Assembly: GCA_026706325.1 (NCBI GenBank)
Contig: JAPOYZ010000233.1
Span: 1 to 7,333 of the forward strand
Direction: 5' to 3'
DNA length: 7,333 nt
Source of the DNA: Candidatus Aminicenantota bacterium
GTDB taxonomy: Bacteria; Acidobacteriota; UBA6911; RPQK01; JAJDTT01
Position numbers and translations under genes: made by a program. The notes under the pieces are model-generated. The model searched no databases and was not told the DNA's origin. It was given only the letters and a program-made list of their open reading frames with translations. Every line of letters begins with the position of its first letter. Position 1 is the stretch's first letter. Shown in pieces: positions 1 to 6,183 of this stretch.

Positions 1-894
1 TTTCATCCAGCCTTTCACTGGTTGATTCGCCGGATTCAGTTGACCCGGGAGCAGGTCGTGGACGAACGGGTCGTCCAAATATTGGGCTCCCGGAAAACGT
101 ATCTCCAATCTCTGGTGGAAATCGCAAAGCGGGCCACTCACGCCTTTTCTCTGCCTGCGCCTCTGTTTCTTGAGGAGTTCCAACTGCGCAATCGCGTGAG
201 GTTGCTGCTCCAGCTCCCTGAGCGAAGACGATCCAAGAAGTTAACGGCTCTTTCGTTGGCGGGTTGTTTCGGGTTGCTGGCAATGGCTGGATGGTGGAGC
301 CTGTCGGCGTTCCCCTTGTCAAGGCCTCCCGTCGCTGGCCTCCAGAAAATGGGACCTGCCGAGGAGGAGCGTACGCCGGTTTCTGTGGAAGGCCATGTCA
401 TGGCCAGGAAACTGCTCCATCGAGACGATCCCGAGTATCCTCCCGTCGCGAAAGTTGCTGGCGTGGAAGGAGTTGTCGTCTTGCGAGTCCTCATCGACAG
501 GGGCGGTGCAATGCAGGAGGCAGAGCTGGTTCAGGGTCACCCCGCCTTGCGGAATGCGGCTCTGGAAGCATTGAAAAGTTGGCGCTGGGAGCCGATCAGG
601 GTCGATGGGGAAGCCGTCCCGGCAAGTACAATCGTCGCTTTCAATTTTGTCCTCAAGCCAGGTGCTCGAGAACCGTGGTTCGGGCTCTGGATCGACGCTT
701 CCGGGAACCTCTGGGACGGAGAGCGGGAACTGGACGTGGAACTCATTGTCCAGCGGGCCAGGGATTTCGGAAATGAGGTGGTGATCCGGCCAGGACCCGA
801 CGTTCCCAGGACCCTGCTCATGGATACGGTCGAGTCCCTGAAGCAGTCGGGAATCGAACATGTCTATGTACCCAGTGGCGCGATGGAGTTCTGA
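1..894 (+). CDS. M56 (BlaR1-type) peptidase fused to TonB C-terminal and ExbD-like domains, 5' partial
   Basis: The frame is open from base 1, so the gene starts upstream; the TTG at 22 is only an internal Leu codon. Residues 1-45, counted from base 1, match the end of an M56/BlaR1 metallopeptidase: HPAFHWLIRR, then REQVVDE (E17, D21) and a YLQSLVEIA helix. The HEXXH zinc site would lie before the window. A basic stretch (RRRSKK, about 75-80) precedes one membrane helix (about 81-104), implying that the rest is periplasmic. Residues about 130-218 form a TonB C-terminal domain, with PEYPPVAKVAGVEGVVVLRV, GHPALRNAALEALKSWRWEP and FNFVLKP. The last 70 residues (WIDASGNLW, VVIRPGPDVP, LMDTVESLKQSGIEHVYV) resemble the periplasmic domain of ExbD. 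M56-TonB fusions are known, usually beside a BlaI-type repressor. Inferred role: an envelope sensor or energy-transduction adaptor. The M56 and TonB calls are firm; the ExbD-like call is moderate. Confidence 0.82.
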   Translation, partial: FHPAFHWLIRRIQLTREQVVDERVVQILGSRKTYLQSLVEIAKRATHAFSLPAPLFLEEFQLRNRVRLLLQLPERRRSKKLTALSLAGCFGLLAMAGWWSLSAFPLSRPPVAGLQKMGPAEEERTPVSVEGHVMARKLLHRDDPEYPPVAKVAGVEGVVVLRVLIDRGGAMQEAELVQGHPALRNAALEALKSWRWEPIRVDGEAVPASTIVAFNFVLKPGAREPWFGLWIDASGNLWDGERELDVELIVQRARDFGNEVVIRPGPDVPRTLLMDTVESLKQSGIEHVYVPSGAMEF

Positions 895-939
895 TCCGAC
901 ATCCTGGCATGCCCTGAATTGACAAACCGATCGTAGGGC

Positions 940-946
940 GGAGGGG
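940..946 (+). promoter_or_regulatory. Shine-Dalgarno for the 952 gene
   Basis: GGAGGGG lies 5 nt before the ATG at 952. It is a strong ribosome binding site that fixes this start and supports an otherwise unrecognised frame as a real gene. Confidence 0.7.
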
Positions 947-951
947 ACAGC

Positions 952-1758
952 ATGAGCAGTCTGATTTTGTTTTCGGCGTTCTTGGGCCTGCTTGGGGCGA
1001 AATATTCCGTGGATGAAGTGAAACAGGAATACAAAAGGATTTTCCAGATTAACGTCGGGGAGCATCCGGAATTCGGCCCGTATACGACCACGGAAACCAG
1101 TAGATTGCCCCGGGAGCACTTCCTCCATGATTTTGTCGAAGAGAACTACTGGCTGATTCACTATCTCCAAGCAAATAGATCGGGAGAAGACTTCGGGAAG
1201 CTACAGGAATTGAGAGACAGTCCTGCTGCGCTTGTAGACTACTATCATCGCACGTTGGTTGAGGATCACAGATTTAATGGTTCGCTGCTTAACCTGGTCA
1301 GCAGGCACCTCAATAGCCAAGGAATGGAACTGGCCGGCCATGCGGATGCAGCCAGAGAGACGATAACCGCCGATCATTTGACCGGAATCGCCGTACGGTT
1401 CTTTTTTCCGAACGAGATAACGGACAATGGGAGGATCAAAGCGTCGATATGTGCTGGATTGCACGGTTTGAGAGACTTCGAGGGTGAGCGGGATTTGATG
1501 TTGGAGGCGTTTTGCTACGAAGCTATCTTCAACGAGTTGGGATCTCGACAGTACGGCCTGCTGGACGAGTTCAAATCGATCCTCGGCCGAGTCAGAGGTC
1601 TTCAACTCTCCACGGACAAGGAGATGAAACTCAACCGGGCTCAAGGAGCAGTGTGGGCACTGCTTGCTTCCAATGAGACGCTCCGAAAAGTGCTTTCAAA
1701 CGCTTACAAGTCGAAGAGAGGGATTCTGCCCTTTGTGGTAGAAGGCCTCGATCCTTGA
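952..1758 (+). CDS. Hypothetical protein, 268 aa, family not recognised
   Basis: I do not recognise this protein. It has a strong ribosome binding site, 268 codons and a hydrophobic N-terminus (LILFSAFLGLLGA, residues 4-16). That segment could be a short signal or membrane anchor, but no basic residues precede it. The rest is soluble-looking and mostly helical, rich in charged and aromatic residues (EENYWLIHYLQ at 63-73, VDYYHRTLVEDHRF at 95-108). It has only two cysteines (C167, C188) and no metal-binding or nucleotide-binding motif that I can see. It starts 57 bp after the M56/TonB gene on the same strand, so co-transcription is possible. It converges on the AhpD-like gene with a 32-bp gap. 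One hand-counted 60-bp line (1201-1260) is about 48% GC, against about 73% in the oxidoreductase gene, which hints at a different origin. It is probably a real gene of unknown function. Confidence 0.72.
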   Translation: MSSLILFSAFLGLLGAKYSVDEVKQEYKRIFQINVGEHPEFGPYTTTETSRLPREHFLHDFVEENYWLIHYLQANRSGEDFGKLQELRDSPAALVDYYHRTLVEDHRFNGSLLNLVSRHLNSQGMELAGHADAARETITADHLTGIAVRFFFPNEITDNGRIKASICAGLHGLRDFEGERDLMLEAFCYEAIFNELGSRQYGLLDEFKSILGRVRGLQLSTDKEMKLNRAQGAVWALLASNETLRKVLSNAYKSKRGILPFVVEGLDP

Positions 1759-1790
1759 ATGAGACCTGTTGCCGTGACCGATCTGGTGCC

Positions 1791-2339
1791 CTATCCTTCG
1801 TAATCGCCGCTGTAGGTGACCCGAAGGGCGTTGTTGAACAGGTTCAACAGATTGATCAGGCCGATCAGGAACGTGAGCTCCACGATCTCCTCGTCCGAGA
1901 ATTCCCGCCGGAGCCGATCGAAGAAGTCCTCCCCGATACCGTTGGCGTCCCGGATCGCTCGCGTCGTATAGTCCAGTGCCAACGCCTCCGTCCGAGTCAG
2001 ATGCTCCGGTGCGTCCAGTTCCTCAATCTGCGCGTCCGGGATGCCGATCATCCGCATGATGGCCCGGTGGGAGTTGATGCAGAACTGGCATTCGTTGTGC
2101 AGCGAGGCTTTCAGAATCACCTTCTCCTTGAGCTCCCGCTCCAGAACCCCGCCGGGATAAACCCCTTCTCCGGTGGCTCCAAAGGCCTTCAGGATCTCGG
2201 GCCGCAACGACATGGCCTGAAGCATCTCGACCGGAAGCCCGCCGGCCTCAGCGAGGGCCCGGCTCTCCTGGAACGCGGACGAGCCGCTCAATTCGTGGAA
2301 GACCTGTCTGACTCGATCGGGATCGATACGGACTCGCAT
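1791..2339 (-). CDS. Carboxymuconolactone decarboxylase / AhpD-like family protein
   Basis: A 182-residue, all-helical protein of the CMD/AhpD superfamily. The diagnostic active site is ECQFCINSH, with C84, C87 and H91. A glutamate 12 residues before C84 (E72) reproduces the Glu-Cys-x-x-Cys-x-x-x-His spacing of the AhpD proton relay. Such proteins reduce hydroperoxides or act as thiol oxidoreductases; true decarboxylases of the superfamily lack the CXXC pair. The hydrophobic tail (IVELTFLIGLINLLNLFNNALRV, given here in two parts: IVELTFLIGLI at 152-162, then NLLNLFNNALRV) is typical of the packing helix of these oligomers. No signal peptide is seen, so it is probably cytoplasmic. The ATG at 2339 is preceded by GGGAGG. 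The gene is divergent from the oxidoreductase and convergent with the 952 gene. The family call is firm; the substrate is unknown. Confidence 0.88.
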   Translation of the reverse strand: MRVRIDPDRVRQVFHELSGSSAFQESRALAEAGGLPVEMLQAMSLRPEILKAFGATGEGVYPGGVLERELKEKVILKASLHNECQFCINSHRAIMRMIGIPDAQIEELDAPEHLTRTEALALDYTTRAIRDANGIGEDFFDRLRREFSDEEIVELTFLIGLINLLNLFNNALRVTYSGDYEG

Positions 2340-2345
2340 AGGACG

Positions 2346-2351
2346 CCTCCC
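2346..2351 (-). promoter_or_regulatory. Shine-Dalgarno for the AhpD-like gene
   Basis: Read on the minus strand, GGGAGG lies 6 nt before the ATG whose first base is 2339. It supports this start codon. Confidence 0.65.
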
Positions 2352-2358
2352 ATTGAAG

Positions 2359-2376
2359 GGTCCCCTGATTGGGACC
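2359..2376. repeat. Perfect inverted repeat in the divergent intergenic region
   Basis: GGTCCC, a 6-nt spacer (ctgatt), then GGGACC. It lies 7 bp upstream of the AhpD-like gene's ribosome binding site, in the 130-bp region shared by two divergent genes. It could be a repressor operator or a hairpin in the 5' leader. No T-tract follows in either direction, so a terminator is unlikely. Confidence 0.4.
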
Positions 2377-2456
2377 GGAGCACTGGAATTCTCTCAGTTT
2401 CGGTTCTAGCATTCATACAGGCGACGGTACAGTCGTTTATCCGGTCCGCACAGCCG

Positions 2457-2464
2457 AGGAGGTG
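2457..2464 (+). promoter_or_regulatory. Shine-Dalgarno for the Gfo/Idh/MocA gene
   Basis: AGGAGGTG lies 5 nt before the ATG at 2470, a near-consensus anti-16S match. It fixes the start so that the protein keeps its complete Tat signal. Confidence 0.8.
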
Positions 2465-2469
2465 AACAG

Positions 2470-3768
2470 ATGTCCCCTACGAATCGTCGAGCGTTCTTGA
2501 AGGAATCCAGCCTGGGTCTGACGGCGGCGGCCGTGGGATTGACTCCCGCGGTGGGCAGCGTTCTGGGGGCCAACGACCGTCTCAACGTCGGGGTCATCGG
2601 CTGCGGAGGCCGGGGACGCCGGCTGGGCGAGAATTTCGCCGGCCTGGAGGGTTGCCGGGTGACCCATGTCTGCGACCCGGACTCCGAGCGCGTCGCCCAG
2701 GCCATTGAGCAGACCGGCGCGGACCGCGGAGTCGCGGATCTCCGGTACATCCTCGACGACGCGGAGGTGGACGCGGTGGTCATCGCCACGTGCGATCACT
2801 GGCATGCTCCGGCCGCCATTCTGGCCTGCCAGGCGGGCAAGCACGTCTACGTCGAAAAGCCCTGCTCCCACAACGTCCGGGAAGGACGGCAGATGATCGA
2901 GGCCGCGCGCCGGCACGGGCGGGTCATGCAGCATGGCACCCAGAGCCGTTCCAGCGCCGGCGTGATCCGGGCCATCGGCATGCTCCGCGACGGGGTCATC
3001 GGCGACGTCCTGGTGGCCAAGCACGTGAACAGTCAGAAACGGCGCAATATCGGGCACGTCGAGCCGTCCCCGCCGCCGGCCAACCTGGACTACGATCTCT
3101 GGGTCGGCCCCGCCGAATGGGCGGAACACCAGTCCAACTATGTCCATTACCATTGGCACTGGTTCTACAATTTCGGCACCGGGGACATCGGCAACGACGG
3201 GGTCCACGGCATCGACCTCGCCCGCTGGGGACTGGGGGTAAAGACCCATCCCAGCCTGGTGACCGGCTACGGGTCCAAGCTCTTCTTCGACGACGATCAG
3301 GAGTTTCCCGACACCTACACGGTGACCTTCGTCTATCCCGGAGGCACCGGCGACTCGCGGCAGCGTCTGCTGGTCTACGAGCAGCGTATCTGGTCGCCCT
3401 ATCGGAACGACGCTCAGGGGAACAGCCTCTACTTCTACGGAACCGAGGGGATGATGACGCTGGGAGGGCAGGGAATCCGGATCTACGGCAAGAAGAATGA
3501 GTTGATTCGCCAGGAGGGGCGGTATGAGCTCACCCGGGGAGTCCACCAGCAGGACTTTGTGGACGCCATTCGATCCGGGGGACTCCCGGTAGCGGACATC
3601 GAGGTGGGCCACCTCTCGTCCACTCTCCCCCATCTGGGGAACATCGTGGCCCGGACGAATCGAAGCGTCCGGTTCGACGCGGACCGGGAGCAGATCGTGG
3701 GAGACGAGGAGGCCAATGCCCTGCTGGGCCGCCGTTACCGGCCGGGCCACTGGGCCGTACCCAGTTGA
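2470..3768 (+). CDS. Tat-exported Gfo/Idh/MocA family NAD(P)-dependent oxidoreductase
   Basis: A 432-residue protein. The N-terminus is a Tat signal: NRRAFLKES at 5-13, then a hydrophobic alanine-rich stretch ending near 33. This implies export already folded with its cofactor. The Rossmann fold begins at 38 with VGVIGCGGRGRR as the dinucleotide loop (40-51), followed by VTHVCDPD (64-71). The family signature EKP is at 129-131 (HVYVEKPCSH). The C-terminal alpha/beta domain carries GDIGNDGVHGIDLARW (238-253), with H246 and D249 in the usual catalytic region, and YFYGTEGMM (321-329). The family oxidises or epimerises sugars, inositols and related polyols; the substrate cannot be read from sequence. 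Tat-signal members of about 430 residues are abundant in Acidobacteriota and Planctomycetota. The PhyH-like gene follows on the same strand after 82 bp. Family confidence is very high. Confidence 0.95.
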   Translation: MSPTNRRAFLKESSLGLTAAAVGLTPAVGSVLGANDRLNVGVIGCGGRGRRLGENFAGLEGCRVTHVCDPDSERVAQAIEQTGADRGVADLRYILDDAEVDAVVIATCDHWHAPAAILACQAGKHVYVEKPCSHNVREGRQMIEAARRHGRVMQHGTQSRSSAGVIRAIGMLRDGVIGDVLVAKHVNSQKRRNIGHVEPSPPPANLDYDLWVGPAEWAEHQSNYVHYHWHWFYNFGTGDIGNDGVHGIDLARWGLGVKTHPSLVTGYGSKLFFDDDQEFPDTYTVTFVYPGGTGDSRQRLLVYEQRIWSPYRNDAQGNSLYFYGTEGMMTLGGQGIRIYGKKNELIRQEGRYELTRGVHQQDFVDAIRSGGLPVADIEVGHLSSTLPHLGNIVARTNRSVRFDADREQIVGDEEANALLGRRYRPGHWAVPS

Positions 3769-3837
3769 GGTGCAACGATCGGCCCTGCAGCGAAACTGTG
3801 GTTAACAACTGAAACCCTGCGCTGTGTTGAAGTTCCG

Positions 3838-3844
3838 GGAAGGG
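3838..3844 (+). promoter_or_regulatory. Shine-Dalgarno deciding the 3851 start
   Basis: GGAAGGG lies 6 nt before the ATG at 3851. The in-frame GTG at 3824 has no comparable site and would add nine residues unlike the family N-terminus, so ATG 3851 is preferred. Confidence 0.6.
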
Positions 3845-3850
3845 TACTGC

Positions 3851-4603
3851 ATGGACTACGACGCGATTGCCCGTGAATACCACGAGAACGGATTCGGAAT
3901 CGTTCCCGGTTTCTTCTCGCCGGAGGAACTCGCTGAGGTAGATCGACACCTCGGCCGGTACCTGCAGGATTCCCTTTCCGATCTGGAACCGGGCGAAGCC
4001 TACTACGAGGATGGCGGCGGTGGCGCGGTGCGGTGCGTTTTCAGGATCAACCAACGCTCCGGTTATTTTGCGGGCTTGATGCGGGATCCTCGTCTGATCG
4101 CGCTGGTCGAAACGCTCTATCCTGGGGCGGCGGCCGAGGCGGACGGAGTGATGCTCATCGACAAGGTCCCTTACGCCACCTACGAGTTCCCCTATCATCA
4201 GGACAACGCCTACCAGTTCTGGAATCCGGCGGAGGCCGTAGCCGTCACCTTGGCCCTGGATGCAGCCAATGACGACAACGGGACCATCGTCTGCCTGAAG
4301 GGCTCGCACCGGGCTCCGATCCTGCCGCACCAACCTTCAGGCGTCACCGGGGCGAGCCTGGGCCTGCTGGAGAAGCCGGACCTCAGCCGTTACCCGGAGG
4401 TGGCGCTCGATCTGAAGCCCGGGGACCTCTCGCTTCACCACGTCAACGTGATCCATCGCACCGGACCGAATCGCACTGCCGATCACAGGCGCAACCTCGG
4501 CTTGGCCTACCACTCGTCCCGGGCGCGGCGGGACCGGGAGGCCCACGCCCGCTACCAGGAACATCTGGGCCGGATCAACTCGTCGATCGAACAGGTGGAC
4601 TGA
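3851..4603 (+). CDS. Phytanoyl-CoA dioxygenase (PhyH) family Fe(II)/2-oxoglutarate oxygenase
   Basis: A 250-residue protein from ATG 3851, a usual length for bacterial PhyH-like proteins. It opens with the typical YHENGFGIVPGFFSPEEL segment (residues about 10-27). The iron ligands are visible: HQD at 116-118 (H116, D118) in FPYHQDNAYQFWN, and the distal histidine H202 in IHRTGPN, preceded by the KPGDLSLHH strand. R213, eleven residues after H202, is placed to bind the 2-oxoglutarate carboxylate. The family hydroxylates small molecules using O2, Fe(II) and 2-oxoglutarate; the real substrate is unknown and need not be phytanoyl-CoA. No signal peptide is seen, so it is probably cytoplasmic, unlike the exported oxidoreductase upstream. 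The pairing suggests a shared catabolic route for a sugar, polyol or similar compound, which is inference. Confidence 0.92.
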   Translation: MDYDAIAREYHENGFGIVPGFFSPEELAEVDRHLGRYLQDSLSDLEPGEAYYEDGGGGAVRCVFRINQRSGYFAGLMRDPRLIALVETLYPGAAAEADGVMLIDKVPYATYEFPYHQDNAYQFWNPAEAVAVTLALDAANDDNGTIVCLKGSHRAPILPHQPSGVTGASLGLLEKPDLSRYPEVALDLKPGDLSLHHVNVIHRTGPNRTADHRRNLGLAYHSSRARRDREAHARYQEHLGRINSSIEQVD

Positions 4604-4655
4604 GGCGTAGATCCCGTCGGGGGGACTGCCGATCGGATCGGGGACGACTGGCAAG

Positions 4656-4680
4656 CTGGCCCTATTTTCTGAGGGGCCGG
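4656..4680 (+). terminator. Possible hairpin downstream of the PhyH-like gene
   Basis: CTGGCCC pairs with GGGCCGG to give a 7-bp stem with one G-U pair and an 11-nt loop (tattttctgag), 52 bp after the stop codon. No T-run follows, so it is not a standard Rho-independent terminator. It may be an mRNA 3'-end structure or chance. Confidence 0.25.
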
Positions 4681-4897
4681 AGCAGCAGGGCAGGCTGATG
4701 TCCACTGGCATGCCATCGCCTGGGAGGATCACCCCCGTCCCATCGTGAATGAGGAACTCCCAGAGTTCGCCGTTCGCATCGGGCGCAACGGTGCCGGCAA
4801 GACCCAACTCTTCTTGGTCATACGTCGGAGCTGAACTTTTTCTGATCACGCTACGTTGTTTGGTTTGCTAGCGACCTGTAGCGCCTAAAGGAATCTT

Positions 4898-4913
4898 ACC
4901 TTGCCTACAAGGT
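4898..4913. repeat. Perfect inverted repeat upstream of the 4943 gene
   Basis: ACCTTG, the 4-nt loop CCTA, then CAAGGT, ending 29 bp before the ATG. It could be an operator half of a pair with the palindrome at 4929-4940. Both contain GCCTAC, with 25 bp between the two copies (4903 and 4928). Confidence 0.4.
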
Positions 4914-4928
4914 TTCCATTTCCCTGGG

Positions 4929-4940
4929 CCTACCGGTAGG
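4929..4940. repeat. 12-bp perfect palindrome over the ribosome binding region of the 4943 gene
   Basis: CCTACCGGTAGG, a perfect dyad with no spacer, ends 2 bp before the ATG at 4943 and includes the only Shine-Dalgarno-like bases (GGTAGG). A protein bound here, or an mRNA foldback, would block translation or transcription of the gene. The role is inferred from position only. Confidence 0.5.
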
Positions 4941-4942
4941 GT

Positions 4943-5764
4943 ATGCGTAGAGCCTTGATGACTGATACTGATTTGGAAGGGTCGGCAGTGTCTCTCGACA
5001 TACTCTCTGTGAGATGGGCAGCCAAGAAAGTTCTCGGGCCTACACTCGACCTGATTGGTGAGGACTTGGCCACGCTGTACGCCAAGGGCCGCAACAGGTT
5101 GATAGCCGCGGCCCAGAGGAAAATCTCTAATCCAGAAGATGGAAAGACAGCTAACCTCAGAGTAGCACGAGACGTGCTGTGGAACGGTGCCTTTAGTGAA
5201 GATGAAATCTGTGTTGAGTACTTTGGAGGGCTACTTGCGGCATCGAGGACAAAGGATGGCAAGGACGACAGCTTGATTCCACTCGTTGACGTTGTGAAAT
5301 CCCTGTCGTCAGATCAGCTGAGACTCCATTACTACATGTACCACGGGCTGAACAAGATGCTTCAAGAGTACACTCCACCGAAGTCTGCCGGGGGCGGGCA
5401 AAGCCCGGCACGAAGCAAAGTCGTCTTTCGTTATCTTCCTTCCGAGCACGTTGGTGTCGGAGATCTTGTGGTATTGGGGCAGCGCGGCCTGACGCGTTCG
5501 GCCACTTGGAGAATTGCCAAAATACGAACTAAGGTTGACGGAAGTGAATCGGTGGTTCCATATGCGTCAGCGGAGGCAACTAACTTTGGGAAGATGCTGT
5601 ATGCAGCCGCGTACAATAACCTGCTTTGGTGGCGGGCATTCGGCACCATGAGGACAAAACATGAAGATCTTCCGGGCGTTAAGCTCCCGGACAGCTATGG
5701 CTTTGATGTCATGGGGCTTCTGGAGAGTGTTATCAGCGACGACTGGGAGTTAGTTAGTGCGTAG
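4943..5764 (+). CDS. Conserved-looking hypothetical protein, 273 aa, possibly Abi-alpha/DUF4393-like
   Basis: Function unknown. The N-terminal helical part has KKVLGPTLDLIGEDLATLY (residues about 28-46), then a central segment SEDEICVEYFGGLLAASRT (about 85-103) followed by KDGKDD and LSSDQLRLHYYMYHGL. From memory, unchecked, this order (GP.LD.IG, then EYFGG.LA.SRT, then LSS.QLR.HY) recurs in uncharacterised bacterial proteins. It loosely recalls the Abi-alpha/DUF4393 layout, in which a similar segment precedes a conserved helical region. The C-terminal third (VGVGDLVVLGQRGLTRSATWRI onward, given in part: VGDLVVLGQRGL) looks beta-rich and aromatic near LYAAAYNNLLWWRAF. No signal peptide or membrane helix is seen. 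The start at 4943 has only a weak GGTAGG site; ATG 4958 is an alternative without one. Codon use is lower in GC than its neighbours (about 47% in 5161-5220). Its position near an integrase suggests island cargo. Confidence 0.7.
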   Translation: MRRALMTDTDLEGSAVSLDILSVRWAAKKVLGPTLDLIGEDLATLYAKGRNRLIAAAQRKISNPEDGKTANLRVARDVLWNGAFSEDEICVEYFGGLLAASRTKDGKDDSLIPLVDVVKSLSSDQLRLHYYMYHGLNKMLQEYTPPKSAGGGQSPARSKVVFRYLPSEHVGVGDLVVLGQRGLTRSATWRIAKIRTKVDGSESVVPYASAEATNFGKMLYAAAYNNLLWWRAFGTMRTKHEDLPGVKLPDSYGFDVMGLLESVISDDWELVSA

Positions 5765-5960
5765 CTGAGGGGAACGGACGAGTACACAGGCCCACATTCC
5801 ATTTGCTGTTTGCGCTAACCGTGAACTATGTGGGGTGCTGAGAAATGAAACTTGCGATCTCCAGTCCAGAAAGCAGTAAGCGCGGCGGGCGCGGAGTCTC
5901 TCCACCGCCTGCTTCCTAAAGTCTCCAGCCGTTCCTTGTGGATATCAGGGGTGCTCACAC

Positions 5961-5982
5961 ATCCCATCTTGATCCCATCTTG
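5961..5982. repeat. Tandem 11-bp direct repeat
   Basis: ATCCCATCTTG occurs twice, back to back and without mismatch. One helical turn separates the copies, so a protein could bind both on the same face. It may equally be a replication-slippage duplication. Confidence 0.6.
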
Positions 5983-6143
5983 CCCGTCACGGGTGTCATT
6001 TCTGGCCTTCCCGACAGGAATCCTTGATTTAATCCGATACATCGTCCAGGCACGTCCAGTATTGTTCATAAGTATTTTTATTTGTATGGTTTATAACTAG
6101 ACTTGGCATCTGACATTGTCCCATACTGATCCGCTCCATCCCC

Positions 6144-6173
6144 TTGCATCCACCATTTTGTGGTAGGTATAGT
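6144..6173 (+). promoter_or_regulatory. Candidate integrase promoter
   Basis: TTGCAT (6144-6149), an 18-bp gap, then TATAGT (6168-6173), which matches the -10 consensus at five of six bases. Transcription would start near 6180, directly at the ATG, which fits the lack of a usable Shine-Dalgarno site. A second, weaker candidate lies in the AT-rich trough: TTGTTC (6062-6067), 17 bp, TATGGT (6085-6090). Both are guesses from motif and spacing. Confidence 0.35.
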
Positions 6174-6183
6174 GGTATGTATG
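6160..6183. repeat. Imperfect 12-bp tandem repeat across the integrase -10 and start codon
   Basis: GTGGTAGGTATA is followed directly by GTGGTATGTATG, identical at 10 of 12 positions. The first copy also forms an inverted pair with CCAC at 6150-6153. The placement suits an operator for integrase autoregulation or a recombination accessory site. Confidence 0.45.

Larger units (their letters stand above)
4604..4942. other. Non-coding stretch between the PhyH-like gene and the 4943 gene
   Basis: No convincing gene. Several frames are open by chance on both strands, as expected in GC-rich DNA. One plus-strand frame, open from 4673 to a TGA at 4832-4834, reads protein-like (AWEDHPRPIVNEELPEFAV, then GRNGAGKT) but lacks an ATG and a ribosome binding site, so it may be a gene remnant. 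Composition shifts to lower GC after about 4835. The right end holds two inverted repeats, listed separately. This is a plausible place for the boundary of the accessory region. Confidence 0.5.
5765..6180. other. Non-coding stretch between the 4943 gene and the integrase
   Basis: No well-supported gene. An 82-codon frame at 5852-6100 and its minus-strand counterpart at 5815-6069 overlap each other, have no ribosome binding site and look spurious. The stretch holds a 7-bp inverted repeat CCCACAT (5791-5797) / ATGTGGG (5828-5834) with a 30-nt loop, a tandem 11-bp duplication (5961-5982), a small dyad CCCGTCACGGG (5983-5993), and an AT-rich trough (about 28% GC in 6061-6120). No tRNA end was seen, although integrases of this type often use tRNA genes as attachment sites. 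Confidence 0.5.

Noticed and set aside
1832..1849. Perfect 8-bp inverted repeat TGTTGAAC-AG-GTTCAACA
   Set aside because: It falls inside the AhpD-like coding sequence and is explained by the repeated Leu/Asn/Phe codons of LLNLFNN.
1755..2465. 236-codon plus-strand frame
   Set aside because: It is antisense to the AhpD-like gene, which has the diagnostic CXXC active site and its own ribosome binding site.
2437..3750. 437-codon open frame on the minus strand
   Set aside because: It is antisense to the Gfo/Idh/MocA gene, is longer only because of high third-position GC, and has no family motifs.
4337..4849. 170-codon minus-strand frame crossing the end of the PhyH-like gene
   Set aside because: Nearly half overlaps the real gene antisense. 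The remainder has no ribosome binding site or recognisable domain.
5852..6100. 82-codon plus-strand frame with a hydrophobic end
   Set aside because: No Shine-Dalgarno site, an overlapping minus frame of similar length, and it runs into the AT-rich promoter-like region. Coding is not supported.
5765..6180. A tRNA 3' end as integrase attachment site
   Set aside because: I looked for a T-arm and acceptor pattern on both strands upstream of the integrase and found none.
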